From: Lachnospiraceae bacterium KM106-2
GTDB taxonomy: Bacteria; Bacillota; Clostridia; Lachnospirales; Lachnospiraceae
DNA length: 64,000 nucleotides
Assembly (NCBI GenBank): GCA_009731425.1
Contig: AP018794.1
Location: forward strand, 2,859,960 to 2,923,959
Direction of reading: 5' to 3'
This document shows, one piece after another, positions 30,401 through 38,326 of this stretch. Under the pieces are notes generated by a model. That model worked only from the letters and a program-made list of their open reading frames with translations, was not told where the DNA came from and made no database searches. A program made the translations under genes and the position numbers. The stretch's first letter is position 1. Each line of letters opens with the position of its first letter.

Positions 30401-31703
30401 ATCCAATACCAGGAATCTCCACTGTTGCCGCAGAGACAGCAGCACCTGTTCTTGAATTGGTAACATAAATATCAAACTCATCATCTTCGATCATATCTTC
30501 TACTGGTGTACTAGCATCACTGGATCCACTCAGTCCGATTCCTGTTCCGTAATACGTATTAACTGATGTATTTCCTCCAGCTACTATATTAACAGGATTA
30601 AAATAAATTCCGACTGCACTATCACCTAAGTATCCATCATCTTCTACCTGGTGATTCCATTTAGAATCCTTGATATCTGACCAGTTACAATATTGGACTT
30701 TATCAGGATGTCTATCCTTTCCTAACCATAAGGTTCCCGTAGCCATTGTAGTTGGTGCATCTAGATCATCATATACCTGATAAGTTTGTGTAATCTCACT
30801 TCCGGATAATACCTTTTCTTTTGTTACATTTCCATATCCTGTGATTTTAAAAGGTGCTGCATCATTATCCGCTAACATAGTATCTAACATAATACGAATT
30901 CCTACCTGATGACTCATACCTGATATGTTATTTACACTATAAGATATCTTTACGGTATCTCCACGTCCGGTAGATGTATTCGTATAAAAGGAAATTTTTT
31001 GCGTTATCACAATTCCTTTTTCATCAATATTCATAGTTGCTAACACAACGTTACCATTCGATATAGTCTGTACCGAATCAGCATCAAAGAAATACTCATT
31101 TCCATCTATCATAATGAGCGTCTCTGAAGTATCTGGGTCTGGGTGTCCAAATAATAGTTTTTTATCATTATCGGTAGTATAGTTTAGATTTCCCTCCGTT
31201 GTACCAATTGTAAACTTACCACTATAGCCTACTGCTACAGAAAGATAATCATTTGTCAGATCAATATCAGAACTTGCTTTTCTCACGTTATTCTGATTTA
31301 TGTATTTCTTCTTTAAATCTGCAATCTTTGTTGCATTTTTCTTGGTAACTCCTTCGCTTGTAATTTTCTTTATTTCTTCCAAAGGAGTCTGCTCTTTTTT
31401 ATTCTCTACCTGTTTAGAAGATTTCTGTAGCGTTTTTTTCTTTGGCTGCTCTGCTGCCTGTGTCGCTGTTGGCGCTGGTATATTCTTTGATATCTCACTT
31501 TGTCCAACTTTCTCTGCAGATTTACTAGTATCTTCCTCTGGTGTCAATGTTTGCTCAGGAATTATAGTTTTCGCCCCCACACTATTTTCCTGCCCCGATT
31601 GTTGCATCGAAGTTGCTGATACCATAGTATCAGGTAAGATTCCTACAACCAGACATAATGCCATACTGATTGCAATCATACGTATTCCAATTTTCTTTCT
31701 CAT
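24489..31703 (-). CDS. giant secreted multidomain protein with Ig-like, CUB-like and YTG modules
   Basis: A 2404-residue exported protein. The ATG at 31703 is preferred over an upstream TTG because TTAGGAGAG lies between them. Order by reading: signal peptide (to about residue 30); a Lys/Glu/Thr/Pro-rich stalk; a beta-rich domain of unknown family (about 145-440); a carboxypeptidase-regulatory-like fold (about 455-540); a long region with sugar-binding or propeller-like features (about 900-1350); CARDB-like strands (NTGTLIADQAQLYVGN); a bacterial repeat with PKSGYVFTGWKITG; four Big_2-like domains (about 1620-1950); a CUB-like domain (NLNKSWIYTDSRATALTVSF, YDYIYLYDGAG); three YTG modules; and a basic FN3-like module ending KKVKVK. 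It is probably exposed at the surface. Function unknown. Confidence 0.88.
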   Translation of the reverse strand: MRKKIGIRMIAISMALCLVVGILPDTMVSATSMQQSGQENSVGAKTIIPEQTLTPEEDTSKSAEKVGQSEISKNIPAPTATQAAEQPKKKTLQKSSKQVENKKEQTPLEEIKKITSEGVTKKNATKIADLKKKYINQNNVRKASSDIDLTNDYLSVAVGYSGKFTIGTTEGNLNYTTDNDKKLLFGHPDPDTSETLIMIDGNEYFFDADSVQTISNGNVVLATMNIDEKGIVITQKISFYTNTSTGRGDTVKISYSVNNISGMSHQVGIRIMLDTMLADNDAAPFKITGYGNVTKEKVLSGSEITQTYQVYDDLDAPTTMATGTLWLGKDRHPDKVQYCNWSDIKDSKWNHQVEDDGYLGDSAVGIYFNPVNIVAGGNTSVNTYYGTGIGLSGSSDASTPVEDMIEDDEFDIYVTNSRTGAAVSAATVEIPGIGSVSTNAMGAAKFKNIDKDMNGKILNTTIHHAKYQDRNIAVKIETGSCKAIPIKAKDDTQPFITSAVMNSVNKKYDGIDLFSSTVHFNSNASDIEATKTNTENVVIKAVSDIDNCVYQLISDGKVIMENETGEFTLKTLTNDDHGKTFTTNRLCDFTEGNKIYVQAISETGETSKKSLLGIKVSAPSSNGTTILSKIALTSSFDLSSDGGANKILDLLLGESKKNRFGMKELPLEVEVSDDGKLKVAYNKGKDVNWKSFKDDYEKAVVNRSSALKNLGGTTGSIGIGKAKAEVKVSGYGEGYKKNGIWNINLGIIGKVEGSSSYTNTFFLGWVPLYIKVGAGAEAPIELKASVIENSGISLKITEGKFEPAFNLFAELGAGISDVLSAGVQGKGTMTYSADFLRDYYTLKLKAAASLEVHAFLYSNNLNIAENTWTLYDSNRKNAKSTQAKAKEKALYDTDSFTITSRSYQSIKKAGAEQEKEWNKGVYIDAKPVMVKVEDNTYYRFWIHDIPSRTEVNRTAVVYSKYNKAEDSWTEPTVLVDNKTADYNCNVEVSGSDIYVAYQEAKKEYSDYAELKSQGSSAGIKKTIAESQVSLAKLDTATGKVQTIEGISNENGIGALSPRVSADGGNITVAWYENTENNIFGAENNGTNVGDNKICYTYVATGDSMTKGDVKSFTVGSNAITSLDLGKLDGKQQIAYVIDTDNQLTTVSDHEMYLATNLDKTASKMKVTKETENSAMDGSPIFAKIEGKDSLVWYEGNNYYYTSSNVADRKAVFEKGQIPSKTNNGYAVLEGNDSTAIVWMSSSSKSTQDKRYVSLYGTKLKNGTWSNAYEMVQLSQVEDPMVFSLSGYLEDGLSHVSYEVSKYEEGKLTISSLCGAKEKEETKVSIENIDYDPNEVVAGATINLKVTLKNTGTLIADQAQLYVGNAAFAMNDLALKQGETKEYTIPVTLSNSQDGHKYSVTVEKESENPEKEPFQILANYTDLSVTEGKRIITGNSEYHTFIIKNESKVSAEDVNFKIILDDQEKGAVAYDYSFTNALAPGESYTLLCQSDALEGATVAYERLTTSTDEIITQNNSGLVCVSVEVPDLIESHVLTVKSENDAAGTIENPKDFEQISEGFQKNCDTNEAVQVTAIPKSGYVFTGWKITGKGRVKDKYKATTTFYMSNEDTVLTATFATENHITGITLPDQEQKEMQLGETFVFSPILVPTNSSDHIVWNSNKKEVVSVDEDGMITAKAIGDAVITARSSYDDQVVANCRVTVAETKIERIRMVFPNISISGVGVEEQLRILKYPVNATDKVIYSSDHPEYVSVDEKGKITSVAPGTAKITAKSEKSGVSAECTVTVTNPLQGIYFDKTILNMLKNETCQVKYKENPINSTDNPSTDEIKWNTSDDSIVEVNPTDDHHSATVKAVGTGTANVSVSIRDTYHASFKVEVKQLIEGISLDESDVQMSTGTRKNLDYDLTPYDAEGELYWSTSDRNVATVDDGIVEAKNPGTAVITVTSDTGYSASCTVKVYQDEVRVNSLEEFQSSHKYENNLNKSWIYTDSRATALTVSFSKECMVEEDYDYIYLYDGAGLEIGKYTDDELAGKVIQVTGNTIKVVLKTDSSGRYYGFKVDSITPVYPSQTPPNIKPDIAPHQTNPSVKIDLSRADLQVADCTYTGNNLQPLVLVKMNGLVLRENQDYTISYINNRDAGVGTVNVTGIGAYTGTVKKDFAILQQKIQTKNVSGIYNVVFTGKSIKIKPVVKVNGKILKLNRDYTLSYSNNKKISKKAIVKITGKKNYTGVISKKFTIVKKSNAITAKNTKMKVTVTAAYTGKEVKPVIQVKRNGKVFAAKNYIVVYSNNKEIGKATVRIYGKGTYGGSISTSFVIVPKTVQLSSARSVKKQMATITYKKVRGAKGYQIYIAAKKNGKYRIAGTTFKVSYTINKLKSKSTYYVKVRGYKKVGKKVYYSTYSKSKKVKVK

Positions 31704-31982
31704 CTTTACTCTCCTAACCAATATGTATTAAGAACTCTCCGTACTATTTTACACATAATATGCTGTTTTTTCCATTAATTCCTTCTGCTTTTGTCTAAAA
31801 AACAATGATATCGGAATGATTAACTTCAATGACGTGATTTCTTCCTTATCTATTCTATATGAAGATCTGTTTTTAACTTTGTAAAATCCACCTACAGATG
31901 ATAGCATCTTCCTAATAAATCAATTCTGATTGATGGGTTAAGCAGATAATGCCACGCTAAACTCCAAAAAATATTCAATATA

Positions 31983-32016
31983 AAAAGGATATCTCCAAAT
32001 GGAGATATCCTTTTTA
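31983..32016. terminator. terminator after the GGGtGRT gene
   Basis: AAAAAGGATATCTCC and GGAGATATCCTTTTT form a perfect 15-bp stem with loop AAAT. The gap 31704-32047 otherwise holds only the leader of the giant gene; I see no gene or conserved RNA in it. Confidence 0.93.
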
Positions 32017-32047
32017 TATTCGTAAACTATATCTATATATTAATATC

Positions 32048-33058
32048 TTAGAATTTACCTGCATCTGCAGCTTCTTGAACAGCAACTGCAACAGCAACTG
32101 TAGCACCAACCATTGGGTTGTTACCCATTCCGATAAGTCCCATCATTTCTACGTGAGCAGGAACTGATGAAGAACCAGCGAATTGAGCGTCAGAGTGCAT
32201 ACGTCCCATAGTATCAGTCATACCATAAGAAGCAGGACCTGATCCCATGTTATCTGGGTGAAGTGTACGTCCAGTACCACCACCTGATGCTACTGAGAAG
32301 TATTTCTTACCTTGTTCGATACATTCTTTTTTGTAAGTACCAGCTACTGGATGTTGGAAACGAGTTGGGTTAGTTGAGTTACCAGTGATAGAAACATCAA
32401 CACCTTCTCTATGCATGATTGCAACACCTTCACGAACATCGTTAGCGCCGTAGCAGTTAACTTTTGCTCTAAGACCAGTTGAGTAAGCTTTTTTGTAAAC
32501 TTCTTTTAACTCGCCTGTGTAGTAATCAAATTCAGTCTCAACGAAAGTAAATCCGTTGATACGAGAGATGATTTGTGCAGCATCTTTTCCAAGACCATTT
32601 AAGATAACACGTAAAGGTTCTTTACGTACTTTGTTAGCTTTTTCAGCGATACCGATTGCACCTTCAGCAGCAGCGAATGATTCGTGACCTGCTAAGAAAG
32701 CGAAACATTTAGTATCTTCTTCAAGTAACATTTTACCTAAGTTACCATGTCCTAAACCAACTTTACGATCGTCAGCTACAGAACCTGGGATACAGAATGA
32801 TTGAAGACCTTCACCGATTGCTGCAGCAGCATCAGCGGCTCTTCTAGCACCTTTTTTGATCGCGATTGCAGCACCTACAGTGTAAGCCCAACAAGCGTTT
32901 TCAAAACAGATTGGTTGAATTCCTTTTACTTGGTTATATACATCAAGACCAGCATCTTTAGTGATTTTTTCTGCTTCTTCGATAGAAGCGATTCCATAAC
33001 TATTAAGAACTGCATTGATCTGGTCAATTCTTCTTTCATATGATTCAAATAAAGCCAT
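32048..33058 (-). CDS. GGGtGRT family protein
   Basis: A 336-residue soluble protein carrying the eponymous motif in VASGGGTGRTLHPDNMGSG (about residue 254 onward). Gly/Ala-rich segments throughout suggest a nucleotide- or cofactor-binding fold. The family (PF14057) is widespread in Clostridia and typically sits beside a NifU-like scaffold protein, as here, where the gap is 23 bases with an AGGAGG site. The biochemical role is not known to me. The pairing points to Fe-S or sulfur chemistry. Codon use looks highly optimised (regular third positions), unlike several neighbours, which suggests strong expression. Confidence 0.93.
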   Translation of the reverse strand: MALFESYERRIDQINAVLNSYGIASIEEAEKITKDAGLDVYNQVKGIQPICFENACWAYTVGAAIAIKKGARRAADAAAAIGEGLQSFCIPGSVADDRKVGLGHGNLGKMLLEEDTKCFAFLAGHESFAAAEGAIGIAEKANKVRKEPLRVILNGLGKDAAQIISRINGFTFVETEFDYYTGELKEVYKKAYSTGLRAKVNCYGANDVREGVAIMHREGVDVSITGNSTNPTRFQHPVAGTYKKECIEQGKKYFSVASGGGTGRTLHPDNMGSGPASYGMTDTMGRMHSDAQFAGSSSVPAHVEMMGLIGMGNNPMVGATVAVAVAVQEAADAGKF

Positions 33059-33081
33059 TGAAATTATCCTCCTTCTACCTA

Positions 33082-33774
33082 TTATTGTTGTCTAGGATCT
33101 ACGATCTTGACAGCGTCAGCTACACGACCATATTGTCCTTTAGCTTTTTCCATTGCTGTGTTAGCATCATCGCCAGCTTTGATGAAATCCATCATTCTTC
33201 CGAAGTTGATGAATTGGTAACCGATGATTTCGTTATCTTCATCTAAAGCTACGCCTGTTACATAACCTTCAGCCATTTCAAGGTAACGAGGACCTTTAGC
33301 AAGAGTTCCGTACATTGTACCAACTTGAGATCTAAGACCTTTACCTAAATCTTCAAGACCAGCACCGATTGGAAGACCACCTTCAGAGAAAGCTGATTGA
33401 GTTCTACCATATACGATTTGTAAGAATAACTCTCTCATTGCAGTGTTGATAGCATCACAAACTAAATCTGTGTTTAATGCTTCAAGAAGAGTTAATCCTG
33501 GTAAGATTTCAGAAGCCATAGCTGCTGAATGAGTCATACCTGAACATCCGATTGTTTCTACTAATGCTTCTTGGATGATACCGTCTTTTACGTTAAGAGT
33601 TAATTTACAACCACCTTGTTGTGGTGCACACCAGCCGATACCGTGAGTTAAACCATTGATATCAGTAATTTGTTTAGATTTTACCCATTTTGCTTCTTCT
33701 GGGATTGGTGCAGCTCCGTGATGAACACCTTGAGCTATAGGACACATTTGTTCTACTTCATGTGAATAAATCAT
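33082..33774 (-). CDS. NifU-like iron-sulfur scaffold-family protein
   Basis: A 230-residue protein with cysteines in MCPIAQG, GWCAPQQGGCKL and VETIGCSGMTHSAAMA. The last block matches the NifU/IscU N-domain pattern, where a Cys precedes an Ala/Ser-rich helix. The ATG at 33774 has GAAAGGAG at good spacing; a longer frame to 33831 lacks this. It heads a two-gene operon with the GGGtGRT protein and shares its optimised codon use. It may assemble or carry an Fe-S cluster for its partner, but this is inference. No other Fe-S assembly genes are adjacent. Confidence 0.88.
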   Translation of the reverse strand: MIYSHEVEQMCPIAQGVHHGAAPIPEEAKWVKSKQITDINGLTHGIGWCAPQQGGCKLTLNVKDGIIQEALVETIGCSGMTHSAAMASEILPGLTLLEALNTDLVCDAINTAMRELFLQIVYGRTQSAFSEGGLPIGAGLEDLGKGLRSQVGTMYGTLAKGPRYLEMAEGYVTGVALDEDNEIIGYQFINFGRMMDFIKAGDDANTAMEKAKGQYGRVADAVKIVDPRQQ

Positions 33775-34023
33775 GTTGAAACTCCTTTCAATATACATTT
33801 TATCTGCAATAGAAAATACTTCTACTGTCATGCTAGATAACCAACTGTGGCTTAATCTTATTGTAAGAACCCGTAATATATGTATTACTGCTTCTATATT
33901 TCTCCACAGTTATCCCTATTTTCTCACAAAAATGGTAATTAGTCCATAGGTTTTGATAATTTTTTTACAATATACCTATAATTGGCTTTATATGAAATAA
34001 TAAACTATCCATTTAGTACAAAT

Positions 34024-34491
34024 TTAAATTAAATAGTCGTATTTCATAGAAATATACTCCGATTTTTCCTCCTGAAAACCGACTTTTTTGTATACCGGAT
34101 ACCCGGCTTTTGTCGCTTCCAGACTGACGTAATCAAGTCCCATTTTCTTACCATCTTCAATAAGCATTTTCATTAGATTCTTAGCAATTCCTTTGTTCCT
34201 ATATTCCTTATCCGTATAGACATTCAAAACCGTACCGACACGTCCATGAGGGAAACTTAGATTCGCTGGTTTTTCGATCACGATCAGAAAAGCAGAACCA
34301 ATCAATCTTCCTTCTTCTTCCGCAATATAACAAAATAGATCTTTCTCCACATGCCTTGCGAAATAATCTGGTAACTGCTTTTTTACCTGTTCGATTTCCT
34401 CATCCTGTCCTCGACCTGTCGCAGCAAAATAAGCTAACCGTAATTCTACTAAAGCTTCAATTTCGCCTTTTTTAGCTCTTCGATAATTCAT
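34024..34491 (-). CDS. GNAT-family N-acetyltransferase
   Basis: A 155-residue acetyltransferase. The acetyl-CoA-binding motif is seen in VLNVYTDKEYRNKGIAKNLM (the R-x-x-G-I-A loop, about residue 100), followed by the terminal block SLEATKAGYPVYKKVGFQ. The start at 34491 follows AGGAGGCAG at 7 bases, and a longer frame to 34587 has no ribosome site. The substrate cannot be told from sequence. It is single, with no operon partner. Confidence 0.9.
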   Translation of the reverse strand: MNYRRAKKGEIEALVELRLAYFAATGRGQDEEIEQVKKQLPDYFARHVEKDLFCYIAEEEGRLIGSAFLIVIEKPANLSFPHGRVGTVLNVYTDKEYRNKGIAKNLMKMLIEDGKKMGLDYVSLEATKAGYPVYKKVGFQEEKSEYISMKYDYLI

Positions 34492-34600
34492 TATCTGCCT
34501 CCTCCTATCGTTCAGATTACATACCATATCCTTTATTCTAATATCTTTTTCATTCACTTGCCAAGTATGATACGTAACGCATGTCATTTATAATAAACTA

Positions 34601-34700
34601 GAAGAAAAAAAGAGTTTGGCTTCCTAAACTCCCCGCGCCGATCGTATCTCATTTCGCGTGAGTGGGCATCTAGGCTTTCTTCTTTTTAGAAAGCCTTTTA
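34601..34700 (+). repeat. intergenic dispersed element, copy A
   Basis: It starts with AAAAAAAGAGTTTGGCTTCC and ends with GGCTTTC-TTCTTTTTA-GAAAGCCTTTT, a terminator-like hairpin on the plus strand. The two ends recur in shortened form at 48201-48244 and at 63904-64000. The gap 34492-34791 holds only this element and the terminator at 34734. Confidence 0.55.
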
Positions 34701-34733
34701 TTGATTGGGGCATTCAAAGAACTTTACTGCAAA

Positions 34734-34773
34734 TAAAAAAGGGGCTATACATACGAATACCGAATGTATAGCC
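34734..34773 (-). terminator. terminator of the beta-helix protein gene
   Basis: On the minus strand, GGCTATACAT and ATGTATAGCC pair with an 11-base loop, followed by CCTTTTTT. Confidence 0.88.
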
Positions 34774-34791
34774 TTAATATAAAACTAGAAC

Positions 34792-35460
34792 TTATCTTTT
34801 TTCTACAACTTCGCCTTGTTTTTTATAAATACTTTTGGCTGGAACGAAACCTCTTACCATAGATAATGGATAGATGTTAGATTCTCTTCCGACAACCGTA
34901 CCTGGATTAAGAACAGAGTTACATCCAACTTCTACATGATCGCCGACCATAGCGCCCATCTTGATCAAACCGGTTCCAACTTTTTCACCTTCTGCATTTA
35001 CAGTAACTTCTGTACGATCTGATTTAATATTGGAAGTGATAGAACCTGCTCCAAAATGCGCTTTAAATCCAAGGATAGAGTCACCTACATAGTTGTAATG
35101 TGGCACCTGTACGCGATTAAATAAAATAACATTCTTTAATTCTGTTGAGTTACCAACTACTGCATTTTCACCAACAATAGCTTTTCCACGAATAAACGCA
35201 CAGTGACGGATCTCAGCACCTTTTCCGATAATAGCAGGAGCTGTAATGGATGCTGTTTTTGCTACTTTGGCATCTTTTGCGATCCAAATATTTTCTTCCA
35301 CTTCATCGTATTCGTTCTTAGGTAATTGCTTACCAAGTTCTACGATAAAGTCTCCAATATGAGCAAGTGCCTCCCATGGATATTCTACAGATTCTAATAA
35401 TGATTTGGCCATTGTCTCATTTAAATCATATAACTCTTTTACTTTCATCTGATCTTTCAT
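34792..35460 (-). CDS. left-handed beta-helix (GlmU C-terminal-like) protein
   Basis: A 222-residue protein. After a helical N-terminus (1-60) it shows hexapeptide-type turns (IWIAKDAKVAKTASITAPAIIGKGAEIRHCAFIRGKAIVGENAVVGN and on), the signature of trimeric left-handed beta-helix acyltransferases. There is no nucleotidyltransferase domain, so it corresponds to the acyltransferase half of GlmU-like enzymes. AAGGATAAAG precedes the ATG. It ends the transcript begun by topB (15-base gap). The substrate is unknown; a sugar nucleotide is plausible. Confidence 0.85.
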   Translation of the reverse strand: MKDQMKVKELYDLNETMAKSLLESVEYPWEALAHIGDFIVELGKQLPKNEYDEVEENIWIAKDAKVAKTASITAPAIIGKGAEIRHCAFIRGKAIVGENAVVGNSTELKNVILFNRVQVPHYNYVGDSILGFKAHFGAGSITSNIKSDRTEVTVNAEGEKVGTGLIKMGAMVGDHVEVGCNSVLNPGTVVGRESNIYPLSMVRGFVPAKSIYKKQGEVVEKR

Positions 35461-35475
35461 CTTTATCCTTCTCTC

Positions 35476-37485
35476 CTATTTCTTTCCTGACTTATAAAAC
35501 TCTGCTGATTGATCAAAACAGTATCTAAGCTGGAATTGATTATTCATATTCTTAACTCCATTTGTTTGTCTTGTGACAAATCCCTCTAACTTCTGGAGAT
35601 ATTCTTCTTCTGTGATCTGTCCTTCCGCCACATAATTAAGGCCCTTCTCCCAGCTTGCTGTAAGCTCAGGATTGAGCAATGAACGAATTGATGTATTTAC
35701 TACATCAAATATCATTTCTCCTAATTGTGTTGGTGTTACGATCTGTGTTTTCTTGTTCAAATTAATATATTCGATACGGAATAGTTTATTCAAGATTTCT
35801 GCTCTTGTCGCACTGGTTCCGATACCACTACCTTTAATCTGAGCACGTAACTCTTCATCTTCGATCAATTGTCCTGCATTTTCCATGGCAAGGATTAAAG
35901 AACCTGAATTATAACGTTTTGGAGGTGAAGTCTCTCCCTCTTTTAAGAAGATATCTTTCACTTCTAAGGTCATTCCCTTTTTCAGATGTAATAGTGCTTC
36001 CACCATATTGCCATCTGGAGAATCTCCTTCGTTATTATCACTTTCTTCTTTCTTTTTACCAAATGAATATGTCATTAATTTTAAATATCCTGGATCTGCT
36101 AACACTTTATAGTTTGCAAAGAAACTCTCTGCTCCGATCTTGGATACGATATTTAACTTTTCATATACTGCTGGAGGATAGAAGATACTTAAGAATCGAC
36201 GTACGATCGTCTCATAAACTTTAGCCGATGTCGGTGCTAATGAATTTAATGCATTTAGTCCCTGGCCTGTCGGTATGATCGCATAGTGATCGGTAATCTG
36301 CTTGTCATTGACATATCTTGTCTTAGCAATTCCTTCATAGGATTTCTTCTCAAGAATCTCTGCTGCAAATGCTCTACCATGAGTATAGTTGCAGAGCCCC
36401 CTTATGTTCTTATGGATTTCCTTTGCCACTGCCGTTGACAGTACTCTGGCATCCGTTCTTGGATAAGTAACTAATTTCTTCTCATATAACTCCTGAATGA
36501 TCTTTAATGTCTCATCTGGGCTAATTTTAAACAATTTAGAACATTCATTTTGAATTTCGGCAAGGTTGTATAACAATGGAGGATTCTTCTTCTCCTTCTT
36601 CTTCTCAACCTTTTCAACCGTTGCGATCAATGGATCTGTGGCTTTTAGCTGTTCCACTAATCCTAATGCAACACTTTCTTCTTTAAATCCATTTTCTTTA
36701 TATAGTGCAGGCGATTCAAAGAATTTAGATCCTGCTACCGCTCTCCACTCACTCTCAATATCCGTTCCATTTACTGTACTATTGGATAAAATACGATAAA
36801 ATGGAGTCTTAACAAATGCTCGAATCTCTCGCTCTCTTTTTACAACCATACCAAGAACACAAGTCATTACACGACCTACACTGATTGCGGACCACTTATC
36901 TGATTTTCGATAATTCATAACGGTCTGTCCATATTTTAACGAGAGAACACGGGAAAAATTAATACCCATTAAATAATCTTCTTTTGCTCGAAGATAAGCA
37001 GATGCGGCAAGATTATCATATTCCGATAATGGTTTTGCCTCTCTGATCCCACGAAGAATCTCTTCTTCTGTCTGGGAATCGATCCAAACACGTCTCTTTT
37101 CCTTTTGATCACTGACATTTGCCATCTGATCTACCAAACGGTAAATATATTCTCCTTCACGTCCAGAGTCGGTGCAGACATAAATACGAGTAACATCCTC
37201 GCGGTTTAACAGCATTTTAACCGTTTCGAACTGCTTGCTTACATTAGGAATTACTTCGTAGAGAAATTGTTCAGGAAGAAAAGGAACTGTCTGAAGTGAC
37301 CACTTCTTCATCGCTGGATCATAGGCTTCTGGATAACTCATTGTAACAAGATGTCCAACACACCAAGTAACGATCGCATCATCCGCCTCGAGATATCCGT
37401 CGCGCTTCTTGCCATTCAGCTTTAATGCCTTGGCGAATTCCTGAGCCACACTCGGCTTTTCAGATATATATAAATACTTAGACAT
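35476..37485 (-). CDS. topB: DNA topoisomerase III (type IA)
   Basis: A type IA topoisomerase of 669 residues. The Toprim domain begins LYISEKPSVAQEFAKAL and holds the acidic motif CTDSGREGEYIYRLV (about 104-118). The active-site tyrosine is Y341 in LVTYPRTDAR. GSGIGTSATRAEILNKL marks the conserved late block. It has no C-terminal zinc fingers, as is usual for TopB as against TopA. It decatenates and relaxes DNA by single-strand passage. An extended -10 (TGC TATAAT) precedes it at 37536-37541 on the minus strand. Confidence 0.95.
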   Translation of the reverse strand: MSKYLYISEKPSVAQEFAKALKLNGKKRDGYLEADDAIVTWCVGHLVTMSYPEAYDPAMKKWSLQTVPFLPEQFLYEVIPNVSKQFETVKMLLNREDVTRIYVCTDSGREGEYIYRLVDQMANVSDQKEKRRVWIDSQTEEEILRGIREAKPLSEYDNLAASAYLRAKEDYLMGINFSRVLSLKYGQTVMNYRKSDKWSAISVGRVMTCVLGMVVKREREIRAFVKTPFYRILSNSTVNGTDIESEWRAVAGSKFFESPALYKENGFKEESVALGLVEQLKATDPLIATVEKVEKKKEKKNPPLLYNLAEIQNECSKLFKISPDETLKIIQELYEKKLVTYPRTDARVLSTAVAKEIHKNIRGLCNYTHGRAFAAEILEKKSYEGIAKTRYVNDKQITDHYAIIPTGQGLNALNSLAPTSAKVYETIVRRFLSIFYPPAVYEKLNIVSKIGAESFFANYKVLADPGYLKLMTYSFGKKKEESDNNEGDSPDGNMVEALLHLKKGMTLEVKDIFLKEGETSPPKRYNSGSLILAMENAGQLIEDEELRAQIKGSGIGTSATRAEILNKLFRIEYINLNKKTQIVTPTQLGEMIFDVVNTSIRSLLNPELTASWEKGLNYVAEGQITEEEYLQKLEGFVTRQTNGVKNMNNQFQLRYCFDQSAEFYKSGKK

Positions 37486-37535
37486 GAAATTTCCAACTTT
37501 CTTTTTCTTAACACTCTTTTCGCAACAATAGTTCT

Positions 37536-37564
37536 ATTATAGCACGTTTCAATTTTTATGAAAA
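37536..37564 (-). promoter_or_regulatory. promoter of topB
   Basis: On the minus strand, TTTTCA at 37559-37564, 17 bp, and TATAAT at 37536-37541 with an extended TGC. Confidence 0.55.
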
Positions 37565-37642
37565 CCCGTTTCCTTTTTCCCTCTATAATAGTATAATTTA
37601 GTCAATTATAAAGGTAGTCCCTATTTTAAAGGAGGAACGTTT

Positions 37643-38278
37643 ATGAATCCAAAACAACAATACTACGAAAATATTGCTGACAGCTTGATTGAAAAGTTCA
37701 ATCTACGTGGGATCGAAGGCTATTACTGTAATGATAGAGACGAAGCTCTTTCTGTTGCAAAACGCTTCTTAACACCTGGTTGCTCAATTTCTTGGGGCGG
37801 TTCTGAAACCTTAAAAGAAATTGGTCTATTAGAAAGCCTGAAGAATTCCGATTACATACTCTATGACCGCTTAACTGCTAAAACAGAAGAAGAAAAATCA
37901 TCCATGTACTCTCAGATTGTATCCAGTGATTATTTCTTTATGAGCTCCAATGCAATTACATTAGACGGCCAGCTCGTGAATATTGATGGAAGCGGTAATC
38001 GTGTTGCTTGCCTGATCCACGGACCTAAGAATGTCATTATCATTGCTGGCATGAACAAGCTAGTTCCTGACGTTGAATCGGCTATCAAACGAATCCGTAA
38101 TATGGCATCACCTCCAAATACTGTCCGCCTAGGACTGAATACCCCTTGCGCAGAACTTGGCAAATGTGCTAATTGCCTAAGTGCCGATTGTATCTGCAAT
38201 CAGATCGTTATTACAAGACGTTCCAATATTCCATCCCGTATTAAAGTCATCTTAATTGGCGAAGAACTTGGATATTAA
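37643..38278 (+). CDS. LUD-domain (lactate-utilisation-like) protein
   Basis: A 211-residue protein of the LUD family (LutC/YkgG-like, DUF162). The core has SISWGGSETLKEIGLLE and FFMSSNAITLDGQLVNIDGSGNRV, the family hallmark. A C-terminal cysteine cluster, CAELGKCANCLSADCICN (about 173-190), could bind an Fe-S centre or metal. It stands alone without LutA/LutB partners, so a role in lactate oxidation is uncertain. An AAGGAGGAAC site precedes the ATG, and possible -10 TATAAT is at 37592-37597. Confidence 0.88.
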   Translation: MNPKQQYYENIADSLIEKFNLRGIEGYYCNDRDEALSVAKRFLTPGCSISWGGSETLKEIGLLESLKNSDYILYDRLTAKTEEEKSSMYSQIVSSDYFFMSSNAITLDGQLVNIDGSGNRVACLIHGPKNVIIIAGMNKLVPDVESAIKRIRNMASPPNTVRLGLNTPCAELGKCANCLSADCICNQIVITRRSNIPSRIKVILIGEELGY

Positions 38279-38282
38279 GAAT

Positions 38283-38320
38283 AAAAGACCACAAGCGTAT
38301 GCACACGCTCGTGGTCTTTT
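38283..38320. terminator. bidirectional terminator between convergent genes
   Basis: AAAAGACCAC-A-AGCG and CGCT-C-GTGGTCTTTT form a stem between the LUD gene and the glycosylase-like gene. Confidence 0.9.
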
Positions 38321-38326
38321 ATTTCT

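Noticed and set aside
33775..33831. N-terminal extension of the NifU-like protein
   Set aside because: The shorter form has GAAAGGAG at good distance, and the extension is unlike the family.
34620..34672. Possible small RNA in the middle of dispersed copy A
   Set aside because: There is no promoter, and the middle part is absent from the other copies, so only the repeat is reported.
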